This document shows positions 41,039-49,218 of a stretch of 64,000 nucleotides of DNA, piece by piece (positions within the stretch are counted from its first letter, which is position 1; every line of letters starts with the position of its first letter). The stretch spans positions 620,001 through 684,000 of the forward strand of contig CM016927.1 of assembly GCA_006247105.1 (NCBI GenBank), in the 5' to 3' direction. Source of the stretch: Giardia muris. Lineage: Eukaryota > Fornicata > Diplomonadida > Hexamitidae. The notes beneath the pieces were generated by a model, which searched no databases, had not been told where the DNA came from, and saw nothing but the letters and a program-made list of their open reading frames with translations. Position numbers and translations under genes: made by a program.

Positions 41039-43558
41039 ATGTTCTCGTTGCCATTCACGAACAACGTCCAGGCGTGCCCGGAGGACACGCACTGCCAGTA
41101 CTGCGGGCGCTGCCTCCCCGCGGGCGCGAGCGTGCGGCTCTGCGACGCGCGGCCCTTCTGCCCGGCGCACACGCAGACGACCGCTTACACGATCACGGCA
41201 GACGCGTGCTCCTTCGGGAACTTCGCGCTGACGTACGACGACGCGGGCTTCGTCGTCGCGTTCGACTCGGACGTCCTCCTGGAGCCCCACGGAGACGTCG
41301 GCGTCGTCTCCCGGATGCCCGTCACCGCTCTGGACGAGCACCGCCTCTTCTTCTTCGAGGTCCTCCACGCCGCGAACGCCGTCGAGCAGGTCGTCGAGCC
41401 CCTCGATGAGGCGGCGACGGGGACTGTGGCGGGAACGGCGGGGGAGGGCGTGGCGGACTGGCTGCGCTACCGGGCGGGGCGGGGTCGGGCGAAGTACTCG
41501 CTGCACGTCAGCTTTCCGAGCCAGGAGCGGCTGCGGGCGTGTGCGGAGCGTGGCGAGGCGATCCCGATGCGGCCGTTGACGTTCGAGCCGCCGCCGCGAG
41601 CGATGTGGTCGGCGAGGCTGCGGGACACGCGGGAGAAGGTGCCGCGGGAGAGCCTGCCGGTCTTCTACGTGTACGGGGAGGCAACGGGCTGCCAGCTGAG
41701 CACGCGGTGGCCGATCTACCTGGCGACGCCTGCCGCGGGCGTCGGGCTGCCGGGGCTGCCGTTCATGGCGATCCACGTCTACTGCGCGTACGTGGGGCCC
41801 GGCTTCCAGCCGCTGCAGAGCCCGACGACGAAGACGCACGTCCTGCGGGCGGACCTCGCCCGCTACCTGCTGCGGACGACGTACCCTCCGACGGGGGCGA
41901 TCACGGAGGAGTTCTCCGTCATCATCTCGAAGTACCTCTGCCAGGTCGCGACCCGGGTCGTGTACCCGTACAAGTACCGGCCGTCCGCGCTCTCCGAGGA
42001 GGCCGCCGTCGCCTTCTTCCGGAACACCCGGGCGAAGCGGCACCGGGCTCACGTCCTGGGGCGGCGGAGGCGGGAGGGAAAGGAAGGCGCGGAGGGAGCA
42101 GAAGGGCCCGCGGGCTTCGAGGACTACGGGGTCTTCCCGACGGGGTCCGAGATCCTCCTCTACCTGATCGGGGGGATGCGGACCCAGAGCTACAACCAGC
42201 GGCGGGAGAAGTCGACGACGAGCTACCTGCGCTCGTACATCTGCCTCAACCAGTACATCTCGAGCTACGCGGCGGAGCGACTCCGCCTCCACCGCCTGAC
42301 GACCCTCAACCCGGACCTGCTCTCGAGGCTCAGCTCGGAGCTCTCGGTCACCCCGAGTGAGATGCGCCAGCTGACGAGCGCGCTCGTCAGCCCGACCCAG
42401 GTCATCGTCGGGAAGGTCTTCTTCGAGGCGTACCGGAAGGCCGGGGGCGGGAACGCCCCCTTCCAGATGCAGAGCTGGTCGACCGAGACGAACTTCCTCC
42501 ACCTCAACGTCGAGCTGCTGCGCGCAGACGGCAGCCGCATCGAGGGCGTCCTCGACGCCTGCGACCGCGACGAGGTCCTCCCGGGCCTCAAGGACGAGCC
42601 GGACCCCTACGCCGTCGTCATCACCAGCGTCCTCGACCTGGCGACCCTCTACGACCGCCTCTTCAGCGACGAGGAGGGTGGCGGAGGAGCTGCCGTCCCC
42701 AGCGGTCCTCTGAGCGCCTCTCTGGGGGGCGGGCCCGTGGCCGGTGCCAGTTCGGGGACTGGGTGCGGGAGTGGAACTGGCGGTGGGCCCGTAGCCAGTC
42801 CCCTTGGCGGCCCCCCCGGCGGGACGCTCCCCAACGATGACGACGAGGCCGTCGCCGTCGGGGACACGCAGAAGATCTTCTCGGGGCTGATCGGCCACTG
42901 CTCGCTCCGCCCGGTCTACCCGAACGCCTGGCTCGCCTTCCGCGCGTCCCTTCCGAAGCCCAGCTACCTCGAGGAGCTCCTCATCTCCCACGCCTCCCCG
43001 CCCCGCTCGATGATCTCCGCCGTCAGCCGCTTCGTCCGCGGCTCGTCCGACGAGCCCTTCCACGCCTCGATCAGCCTCCGCGGCGTTAGGCGCCCGACGA
43101 CGCTCAGCCTCTCCGCGATCTCCCTCGCGGACGACGCCTTCCTGGCGGGCGTGACGAGCGCGGGGGCGGGCAACGCTCTGCTCTGCCCGATGCTGTCGGA
43201 AGTCCTCGAGGGGGCGGGTGACTCTGCTTCTGGCGCCCCGGGGGAGAAGCGCTACGCGTACCCGCTGGTCCAGAGCGTCTACGGAGACGCCCTCGACCGC
43301 CTGTTCCCCCAGGATTACGGGCGGGCGCTGTACAACGGGGAGCAGGCGGCCCCGGGGGGCCGGACGGAGGTGGTTCTGAGCGCCACGGACCGGCGGAGCA
43401 ACTTCCGCCTCGACGAGCACATCGCGCACTCCGTCTGCGCGGACTTCGGGGAGTACGTCGACCTCGAGCTCGTCCGGCAGCTCATCGACGGGAACCGGGA
43501 GAGCCTGTGCGCGCGCCTCGGGGCGGCCGCCGCGCCGCTGCAGAGCGACGGGAAATAA
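41039..43558 (+). CDS. Hypothetical protein with N-terminal Cys/His cluster, 839 residues
   Basis: The ATG at 41039 follows ggagaaaaagg and gives MFSLPFTNNVQACPEDTH. Residues 13-43 hold CPEDTHCQYCGRC, a later CDARPFC and a His, spaced like a small zinc-binding module. The rest is a large soluble protein with mixed helices and strands, an aromatic-rich region (about 200-300) and a Gly/Ser/Pro-rich low-complexity linker (about 545-590). No transmembrane helix. I recognise no family. The stop TAA is followed with zero spacing by the ATG of the TMEM18-like gene. The 191-bp upstream region carries a large inverted repeat. Confidence 0.85.
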   Translation: MFSLPFTNNVQACPEDTHCQYCGRCLPAGASVRLCDARPFCPAHTQTTAYTITADACSFGNFALTYDDAGFVVAFDSDVLLEPHGDVGVVSRMPVTALDEHRLFFFEVLHAANAVEQVVEPLDEAATGTVAGTAGEGVADWLRYRAGRGRAKYSLHVSFPSQERLRACAERGEAIPMRPLTFEPPPRAMWSARLRDTREKVPRESLPVFYVYGEATGCQLSTRWPIYLATPAAGVGLPGLPFMAIHVYCAYVGPGFQPLQSPTTKTHVLRADLARYLLRTTYPPTGAITEEFSVIISKYLCQVATRVVYPYKYRPSALSEEAAVAFFRNTRAKRHRAHVLGRRRREGKEGAEGAEGPAGFEDYGVFPTGSEILLYLIGGMRTQSYNQRREKSTTSYLRSYICLNQYISSYAAERLRLHRLTTLNPDLLSRLSSELSVTPSEMRQLTSALVSPTQVIVGKVFFEAYRKAGGGNAPFQMQSWSTETNFLHLNVELLRADGSRIEGVLDACDRDEVLPGLKDEPDPYAVVITSVLDLATLYDRLFSDEEGGGGAAVPSGPLSASLGGGPVAGASSGTGCGSGTGGGPVASPLGGPPGGTLPNDDDEAVAVGDTQKIFSGLIGHCSLRPVYPNAWLAFRASLPKPSYLEELLISHASPPRSMISAVSRFVRGSSDEPFHASISLRGVRRPTTLSLSAISLADDAFLAGVTSAGAGNALLCPMLSEVLEGAGDSASGAPGEKRYAYPLVQSVYGDALDRLFPQDYGRALYNGEQAAPGGRTEVVLSATDRRSNFRLDEHIAHSVCADFGEYVDLELVRQLIDGNRESLCARLGAAAAPLQSDGK

Positions 43559-43996
43559 ATGCCGCCGCCCCCCGTCCCGCTCTCCGTCGCCGCCGCTCAC
43601 CTGCTCGACTTCGTCCGCGGGCTCCCCGCATACTACGGGACGCTCGACGCCCGCGAGCCGCTCCTCCTCGGGCTCATCGGGCTCCACCTCGCCCTGGTCA
43701 CGGGCCTCGTCCTCGCCAGGCGCTCCCCCGCCGCGACCCTCCTCATCCTCTTCCTCATCCTCGTCGCCTCCTACCTCTCCCCCCGCCTGGCGGACCTCCT
43801 CGAGCGCCACGAGCCCGCTTTACTCGCCGGCGGGATCCTCCGCACCCCCCGAAACCCCGGAATTTTGGTCCTCGCGACCTGGACCCTCCCCGCCTTCGCC
43901 TACGCCCTCCTCTTCGCCCTCCTCCTCCTCTGCTCCCTCGCCCGCGACATCCGGAGGAGCGCCCGGGACGCCCGCGGGGACGGGAAAGAGGCCTGA
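43559..43996 (+). CDS. TMEM18-like integral membrane protein
   Basis: A 145-residue protein with three hydrophobic helices at about 35-53 (LLLGLIGLHLALVTGLVLA), 58-75 and 102-128, and a basic C-terminus (RDIRRSARDARGDGKEA). Size, helix spacing, the first-helix pattern EPLLLGLIGLH and the SYLSPRLADL segment agree with the TMEM18 family, proteins of the nuclear envelope or ER that bind DNA through a basic tail. It begins immediately after the previous stop (TAAATG). Its last 177 bp are also read on the opposite strand as the end of IPI1: the Leu codons (CTC) of the third membrane helix become the Glu codons (GAG) of the acidic IPI1 tail. Confidence 0.65.
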   Translation: MPPPPVPLSVAAAHLLDFVRGLPAYYGTLDAREPLLLGLIGLHLALVTGLVLARRSPAATLLILFLILVASYLSPRLADLLERHEPALLAGGILRTPRNPGILVLATWTLPAFAYALLFALLLLCSLARDIRRSARDARGDGKEA

Positions 43997-45466
43997 GAGG
44001 CGCTCCCGCCTCCTCATCACCTCCTCCCGCTTCGCCGCACCCGCCGCCTTCGCGCCCGCCTCCGCTGACAGCCGCAGCAGCCCGTCGAGGCGGGCGACCG
44101 TCTCCGCCTCGTCGACCCCGTCGTCGAGCCGGGTCAGCAGCGCGTCGAGGCACGCGGGGAGCGTCTCGGAGGCCGCCGCGACGACCGCGACGACGTCGTC
44201 GGCGCCCAGCACGTCTGTCGGAAGCCCGCACGCCTGCGTCGCCAGCTCCTCGCGCAGCCTCCGAAGGGGGACGGCGGAGCCGCCGCCGCCGCCGCCCCCG
44301 CGCGCCGCGGCCAGGACGTCGACGAGTAAAGCGCGCGTCCCGGCCGTCCCGGCGTCGACTCGGGCGCGGCCGGCGTCCTCCGCGCCCCCCTCCGCCTCGC
44401 GGGCGGGGACGAGGCGCGAGGACAGGAGCGAGAAGGCGGTGGGCGCGACCCTTCGCCTCTCCTCCGCCGCCACCAGGGTCTCCAGGGCGCCGACTATCAG
44501 GTGCGCGTGGACGGCGAGCAGGTTACACGCCGCCGCCGTTGCCGCCTCCTTCGCCGCCGCGTACGGAAACTCCGGGGAAATTCTGGCGACCATCGGCGCC
44601 AGTGACCTCCGAAGGGGGGTCGGAAGGGCTTTGAGAGACGCGCACAGCGCCGAGAGCTGGGCCAGCAGGGCTTCGGAGGCGACCAGGAAGCTCGTCCGGG
44701 ACAGGTTGAGGCAGAGGGTCTCGACGATCTCCGTCAGGAGGGAGTCCGGAGTCTCGGCGGATTTTCGCCTCTGACGTCCCGTGTCGAGATCGAGGGCGTC
44801 GGAGACGGAAATCCAAGCGGGGACGGTCGCGCTCGCGCTCGCGCCGTCTCTGCGCTCGAGGATGGCGACGATGGCCCGGGAGACGAGGGGGAGCAGGGAG
44901 TTCTCCCCTCCGCCGCCTACCCCCTCGGTCTTCAGCAGCCGCGCCAGGGGGCGGAGAAGAGCGCGGGTGAGCGGGAGGTGGGGGAGGAGTTGGAGGCCGT
45001 TTTTCCGGACGTCGGGGGAGGCGGCCGACAGGACGAGCTCGAGTTTGATCTCGAGGACGGTGGTGGCGGCGAGGCGACAGAGGGCGTCGGGTTCGTCGCG
45101 CGCAACGCGCCTGAGGAGCTCCGCCGCCTCCACGCGCACCCGCTCGTCCCGGTCGAGAAGGGCGTTGGCGCAGGCGTCGATCAGCGTGAGGCCCTGCGAC
45201 GCGACGAAGCCCGGGCGCCGCGAGAGCTGCTCCAGCCCCAGCAGGGCGTCGCGCCTGGTCTGCGTCGTCGTGTGCCTCAGCAGCCGGTAGAGCAACTCCG
45301 CGGTCTCCCCACGCCCGGTCGTGTACTGCGCCTCCCTCTCCCTCTCTCTTTGCCTCTCCCCAGGCACCAGGACGCGCTTGAACCGGACGGCTGTGTCTGT
45401 GTACGCCGCAGGACGGGCAGGGCGAGTGCGCCCCGCACGTGCGGGGCGGGCGGTGCGGCCGCGCAT
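43820..45466 (-). CDS. IPI1: Pre-rRNA processing protein IPI1/TEX10 homologue
   Basis: A 548-residue protein from the ATG at 45464-45466 (MRGRTARPARAG). Residues about 20-35 (AAYTDTAVRFKRVLVP) match the Ipi1/TEX10 N-terminal motif 'TDTSFxSKxIxLP', and LLRHTTTQTRRDALLGLEQL matches the following HEAT-like repeat. More helical repeats fill the protein. IPI1 belongs to the Rix1 complex, which matures the large ribosomal subunit. The last about 58 residues are Gly- and Glu-rich and overlap the TMEM18-like gene on the other strand; no earlier stop exists in frame. It is divergent from ribosomal protein eL30 with 48 bp between ATGs. Confidence 0.75.
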   Translation of the reverse strand: MRGRTARPARAGRTRPARPAAYTDTAVRFKRVLVPGERQREREREAQYTTGRGETAELLYRLLRHTTTQTRRDALLGLEQLSRRPGFVASQGLTLIDACANALLDRDERVRVEAAELLRRVARDEPDALCRLAATTVLEIKLELVLSAASPDVRKNGLQLLPHLPLTRALLRPLARLLKTEGVGGGGENSLLPLVSRAIVAILERRDGASASATVPAWISVSDALDLDTGRQRRKSAETPDSLLTEIVETLCLNLSRTSFLVASEALLAQLSALCASLKALPTPLRRSLAPMVARISPEFPYAAAKEAATAAACNLLAVHAHLIVGALETLVAAEERRRVAPTAFSLLSSRLVPAREAEGGAEDAGRARVDAGTAGTRALLVDVLAAARGGGGGGGSAVPLRRLREELATQACGLPTDVLGADDVVAVVAAASETLPACLDALLTRLDDGVDEAETVARLDGLLRLSAEAGAKAAGAAKREEVMRRRERLSGLFPVPAGVPGAPPDVAGEGAEEEEGEEEGVGEGGEGPGREDQNSGVSGGAEDPAGE

Positions 45467-45514
45467 GGAATTTGAATTGGAATCGGGGGAAATTGGATGC
45501 GAGGACGCGAGAGA

Positions 45515-45847
45515 ATGGCCACGCGCGCGGCGTCGAGGAAGACCCAGGACTCGATCTCCCTGATGCTCACGCTCGTCGTCAAGTCGGGGAGGTACGCGCT
45601 CGGGACGAGCCAGGCCGTCCGCTACGTTCGCGACGGGAAGGCGAAGCTCGTCTTCATGGCCGACAACTGCCCGCCCCTCGTCAGGTCCCAGGTGGATTAC
45701 CTCTGCCACCTCGCCCGCACCCCCGTCCATGTCTACACGGGCTCCTCCCGCGAGCTCGGCGTCGCCCTCGGGAAGCAGTTCAACGTCTCTGTCTTCACAG
45801 TCCTCGAGCCCGGCGACGCAGACCTCACAGACCTCCTCAAGGCCTGA
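45515..45847 (+). CDS. RPL30: Large-subunit ribosomal protein eL30
   Basis: A 110-residue protein from MATRAASRKTQDSIS. LTLVVKSGRYALGTSQAVRYVRDGKAKLVF, followed by NCPPLVRSQVDYLCHLARTP, and then ELGVALGKQFNVSVFTVLEPGDADLTDLL, are the conserved eL30 blocks in order and at full length. The protein binds helix 34 region rRNA at the subunit interface. An upstream in-frame ATG at 45497 would add MRGRER; the second ATG (context gcgagagaATG) fits the usual length of about 105-115 residues better. The shared promoter with IPI1 links two ribosome genes. Confidence 0.95.
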   Translation: MATRAASRKTQDSISLMLTLVVKSGRYALGTSQAVRYVRDGKAKLVFMADNCPPLVRSQVDYLCHLARTPVHVYTGSSRELGVALGKQFNVSVFTVLEPGDADLTDLLKA

Positions 45848-45980
45848 GGGGCGCGGAGGGGAAGGTCTCCGCGGGCGCGAGGCTCCCAGAGTGAATGGCG
45901 TCTCCCGGCGCGTTCCCCGACACCCAGCACGCTCCTGGCATGTCTCCCGGCTCCACGTGGAAGAAAAAGAATCCGCGGGG

Positions 45981-47255
45981 ATGTCCGGCCCGGCGAGGAC
46001 GGTTGCCATGGGGCTTCTGGATCGCCTCTTTACCACCCACGTCCCAGAAACCCTCGTCGGTTTGGACTCCCACCTCCGCATCCTCACCCAGAGGCTACTG
46101 GAGGCCGTCACGGGCGAATCCTCGTCGACAATCCTTGTCTCTGGCCTCGAAGGGACCGGAAAGACTCATCTAGTCCAACGGGCGCTATGCCAGCTGCGTA
46201 GCACCACCCCTGATGGCGTGGATTACCGTCTGGTCCACCTTGACGCCTCCCTCCTCAGTCCCTCTCAATGCTGCGCCGAAATCACGCGGCAACTGCAGAA
46301 TTTGGAGCCTTCTCGGGGGTCCACTCAGGGTGACCCCTTCCAGGCCGCCTTCCTGCGCCTTCGTCAAGCCTCCGGTCGCATAATCCTCGTTGTCGAGGCC
46401 GTCGACGCCTTTCTCCACGAGAAGAACTTCCTTTACTCCCTCTTCGAGGCCTGCAACGAATTCCACGGCCCCGAAAAGACGCTCTGCACGATCCTAACGG
46501 CCCGAAACGCCCGCTTCCCCTTCCTCCTCGCCCCCACCCTACGTGCCCGCTTCTTCTACGAGCAGCTCAACACGATGGAGGCCTGGGCTGAGTTCGGAGA
46601 CGCCACCGACGCCCCCGGCACCGCGTTCGTCCGCGCCTTCTTTGAGTCGCGGCTCAAAGTCGAAGAGTCCGGCGCTCGGACGTCAGAAGCAGCTGCGATC
46701 GCCCGTTGGAACTCGAAGGTGAGCCGGGTTCTGGGCGGGAGGAAGGCGAAAGAGGCCCTCAAACTCCTGGGGGACGTGACGCGGGACTGCAGGACGTATC
46801 TGGCGGCCCTCCGGCAGCTCTGCTTCCAGTGCTTTGGCGACGAGAGACGCGGGGAGAGCCTGACGGAAACCGGGGTCCACGAGGCCGTGCACACGGTTCT
46901 TTGCCTCGGGGTCGACGTCTACGCGCAGGGCGTCTGCAACCTCTCTCTCGAGGCCCAGTACCTGCTCGCCTCGGTCCTCGCGTACCGGGGAGAGGAGGAG
47001 GCGTTCGACATCGACGAGGTTCTTGAGAGGTGTGTGGAGAGCAACGAGCTGCGGGCTGGAAGGGACCTTCTTGCCCTAATGCGCGCCTCCCTCTTCGAGC
47101 TGATTGACGCGCGCCTGATAGCTCCAAGTCCCCAGAGGAGCCGGGCGTATCGCCTGCTCATCCCGGAAGCCGCCCAGAAGTCCACCGCCCTGTTGGAGCA
47201 GTTCCCAGCCCCTGTCCGTCCCCTGCTCAGGTTTGGGCCTGGGTTTGGGCCTTGA
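45981..47255 (+). CDS. ORC4-like AAA+ ATPase (origin recognition complex)
   Basis: A 424-residue protein from the ATG at 45981 (MSGPARTVAMGLLDRLF), which follows agaaaaagaatccgcgggg; an alternative ATG at 46008 would give 415. Residues about 50-62 carry Walker A SGLEGTGKTHLV. The region IILVVEAVDAFLHEKN (about 133-148) is where Walker B (hhhhDEhD) is expected, but reads VEAVD, so the catalytic Asp-Glu pair is altered. LTARNARFPFLLAPTLRARF resembles the sensor region ('SRLDVxxxLEKRVKSRF') of ORC4. The C-terminal third is helical, as in a winged-helix end. ORC4 subunits bind ATP and help license replication origins. Assignment rests on layout and these motifs. The end overlaps SKP1 by 29 bp. 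Confidence 0.65.
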   Translation: MSGPARTVAMGLLDRLFTTHVPETLVGLDSHLRILTQRLLEAVTGESSSTILVSGLEGTGKTHLVQRALCQLRSTTPDGVDYRLVHLDASLLSPSQCCAEITRQLQNLEPSRGSTQGDPFQAAFLRLRQASGRIILVVEAVDAFLHEKNFLYSLFEACNEFHGPEKTLCTILTARNARFPFLLAPTLRARFFYEQLNTMEAWAEFGDATDAPGTAFVRAFFESRLKVEESGARTSEAAAIARWNSKVSRVLGGRKAKEALKLLGDVTRDCRTYLAALRQLCFQCFGDERRGESLTETGVHEAVHTVLCLGVDVYAQGVCNLSLEAQYLLASVLAYRGEEEAFDIDEVLERCVESNELRAGRDLLALMRASLFELIDARLIAPSPQRSRAYRLLIPEAAQKSTALLEQFPAPVRPLLRFGPGFGP

Positions 47256-47715
47256 GGGGGGCGGGGTCGCCCTCGAGCTCGCGCAGCAACGCCTCGAGCT
47301 CCGCCTTTTTCGCCTCCGGCAGGTCGTCCTCGACGTGGAGGAAAGCGCGCATCTCGGCGACGTCCATGAACGCGAGGCGCTCGGCGACGTACTGGGCGCC
47401 CGCGTCAAGCAGGCGGCCGAGCCCCAGCTGCTCCGCGACCTCGAGGAGAGTTCCGAGCTCGTCGTGCGTCAGCTCCGTGAAGAACGCGTTCTGCCAGTCG
47501 GGGCCGCGTAGGCCGCCGCGGTTCTGCTCGAGCCAGCGGACGAGGCGCTCCGCAAGCCGCCGGTCGCACGGGACCGGGACGGGCCCGACGGCACCGCGCT
47601 CGTCGTAGTCCTCGCAGTGCGCCCGGAGCGCCTCCGCGGCAACGGGGAGCCGCGCGCCGTCGAGCGCCTCGAGGATCGCCGTCTCCTCGCCACGGACGTC
47701 TCCTCCGGCGCTCAT
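47227..47715 (-). CDS. SKP1: SKP1-like protein (SCF ubiquitin ligase adaptor)
   Basis: A 162-residue protein with the POZ-plus-C-terminal-helices layout of SKP1, which links F-box proteins to cullin. WQNAFFTELTHDELGTLLEVAEQLGLGRLLD corresponds to the conserved 'WDxEFxxVDQxTLFELILAANYLDIKGLLD' block, and MDVAEMRAFLHVEDDLPEAKK to the '[21 protein letters not shown]' block. The end is extended by DPAPLKAQTQAQT in place of the usual NQWC. The start has cgaaaaATG. It is divergent from the Myb-like gene (26 bp) and overlaps the convergent ORC4-like gene by 29 bp. Confidence 0.88.
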   Translation of the reverse strand: MSAGGDVRGEETAILEALDGARLPVAAEALRAHCEDYDERGAVGPVPVPCDRRLAERLVRWLEQNRGGLRGPDWQNAFFTELTHDELGTLLEVAEQLGLGRLLDAGAQYVAERLAFMDVAEMRAFLHVEDDLPEAKKAELEALLRELEGDPAPLKAQTQAQT

Positions 47716-47741
47716 TTTTCGTAGATTTGAGCACCGATCGG

Positions 47742-48530
47742 ATGCCGCGTCCCCAGCGCGTCTACTGCTGCGTGGCGTCGCGCAAGCCTCTCGTCACCTG
47801 CGGCTTGCCGCTCCACGACGTCCTCCGCCTCCTCGGCGCGCTCAACACCGCCCTTCTCGACGGACGCGACCTCGACTGGGGCCGTGTCGGACTGGAGGCG
47901 GGATTGCCGCCGGGGGTTTGCAAGACCGTCTGGGGGCGGCTCTGCGTGTCGCATGCACGGCAGAGGAGTGTCTTCGAGCCGGTCTCGGACGAGGGTGAAA
48001 GAGGGGGGAACGAAGAGGGGGGCGGAGACGCCGCTGAAGGTCCACACAGTTCACACCGGGCGTGTTCTGCAGCCCAAACTGCCGCGATTGAGACGCGCCT
48101 CCTGCAGAGTTCCGTTGGGCGTCTGAAGGAGCGCGGCTGCCTCGACGTCGCCCCGCCTGCAGAGCCGGCGGAGATTTCGGCCCCGCCCGTCGATGGGCAG
48201 GCAAAGCGGCGCTTCACGGCCGAGGAGGACCGCCTCCTCCTCAAAGCGCTCTACCTCCACCAGGGGAGCTTCGAGGCCGTCCAGAGCCGCTACTTCCCGA
48301 CCCAGCCGCTGACCTACGTCAAGTCCCGCTACACGGCCACGCTCAAGAAGCACGCGATGGCCCACTACGGGCTGAAGAACGCCGCGGAGCTCCGGGCCGC
48401 GACCAGCAAGATGCCCCAGCCCCGCCCTGTCGCAGAGCTCCTCCTCCTCTACCCCTGGCTCGGCTCCGAGCAGTTCACGGAGGCCGACCTCGCGGCGGAG
48501 GCCGCCCGGCTCGTCGAGGCGCTGAGGTGA
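47742..48530 (+). CDS. Myb/SANT-domain protein, probable transcription factor
   Basis: A 262-residue protein from the ATG at 47742. Residues about 152-205 (KRRFTAEEDRLLLKALYL...VKSRYTATLKK) form a Myb/SANT helix-turn-helix repeat with the first aromatic replaced by F and the last by Y. An earlier segment (DLDWGRVGLEAGLPPGVCKTVWGRL, about 48-72) looks like a weaker second repeat. The linker between is Gly/Glu-rich. A single good repeat allows either DNA binding or chromatin-protein contacts; Giardia Myb proteins regulate encystation genes, but nothing here ties this one to that. It is followed 16 bp later by the GTPase gene. Confidence 0.8.
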   Translation: MPRPQRVYCCVASRKPLVTCGLPLHDVLRLLGALNTALLDGRDLDWGRVGLEAGLPPGVCKTVWGRLCVSHARQRSVFEPVSDEGERGGNEEGGGDAAEGPHSSHRACSAAQTAAIETRLLQSSVGRLKERGCLDVAPPAEPAEISAPPVDGQAKRRFTAEEDRLLLKALYLHQGSFEAVQSRYFPTQPLTYVKSRYTATLKKHAMAHYGLKNAAELRAATSKMPQPRPVAELLLLYPWLGSEQFTEADLAAEAARLVEALR

Positions 48531-48546
48531 AAAAGACGCGCCAGCC

Positions 48547-49203
48547 ATGGAGGACCTCGCAGAGGAGTTCGCGTACGTCCCCTTTGAGCGCCTGGTCCAG
48601 TGCTGCCTTCTGGGGCCTTCGGGGGCTGGGAAGACGACTTTTCTACGGCTCATCGCACCGACTCTGGGGCACTTCGCCGAGCTCTCGGATTCCGGGCTCA
48701 ACAAGGTCTCGGGCGTCCAGACCGTTGGCGGGACGTCCATCGCCTTCCGAATCTACGACGTCCCGGGGCGCGCGGGCGTTGACGATGCGCAGCACGCCAA
48801 AATCCTGCGAGAGTCTGACGCGGCGCTGATCGTCTGCGACATCAACGATCCGGGGTCGATCGAGGAGGCCACGCGGTGTGCGGCCCAGCTCGGGAGGCGC
48901 TACCCGAACTGCACGCGCTTCCTCGTCTTCAACCGTGACGATGGGGAGTTCGACCGCCAGGCGCCGGCGGAGTCGCGCCTCCAGGCGATCAGCCAGGCGG
49001 CCGGCTGCGCGTACGCCAGGACGAGCTGCCTGGAACGCCAGGGCATCGAGGATGCCCTCTACAGCTTCGCGACGCACGTCCTCTACCCGACCCAGACCTA
49101 CATGTACGTCGGGGCCTCCCAGAGCCCGGACTCCTCCTCCAAGGGGCGGAGGAGGGCGCACCACCGCCGCAAGGAGAAGGATGAGGGCTGCGCCGTCCTG
49201 TGA
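48547..49203 (+). CDS. Divergent Ras-superfamily small GTPase with C-terminal CAAX box
   Basis: A 218-residue protein. The P-loop is GPSGAGKT (residues 23-30), the G3 motif DVPG (71-74), the G4 motif NRDD (129-132, for NKxD) and a weak G5 TSC (159-161). The switch glutamine after DxxG is replaced by Arg, so intrinsic GTP hydrolysis may be low. A basic stretch (GRRRAHHRRKEK) precedes the C-terminal CAVL, a CAAX box of the geranylgeranyl type, so the protein is expected on membranes. It is Rab- or Rho-like in size, but the motifs are too altered to place it in a subfamily. It ends 15 bp from the convergent UTP25 gene. Confidence 0.85.
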   Translation: MEDLAEEFAYVPFERLVQCCLLGPSGAGKTTFLRLIAPTLGHFAELSDSGLNKVSGVQTVGGTSIAFRIYDVPGRAGVDDAQHAKILRESDAALIVCDINDPGSIEEATRCAAQLGRRYPNCTRFLVFNRDDGEFDRQAPAESRLQAISQAAGCAYARTSCLERQGIEDALYSFATHVLYPTQTYMYVGASQSPDSSSKGRRRAHHRRKEKDEGCAVL

Positions 49204-49218
49204 CGGGCGCTAGCCTCT

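Noticed and set aside
43507..44634. 375-codon plus-strand frame overlapping TMEM18-like and IPI1
   Set aside because: Pro/Arg low complexity; conflicts with two motif-supported genes.
47727..47741. Five-codon extension of the Myb-like gene
   Set aside because: Would need a TTG start; the ATG at 47742 is adequate.
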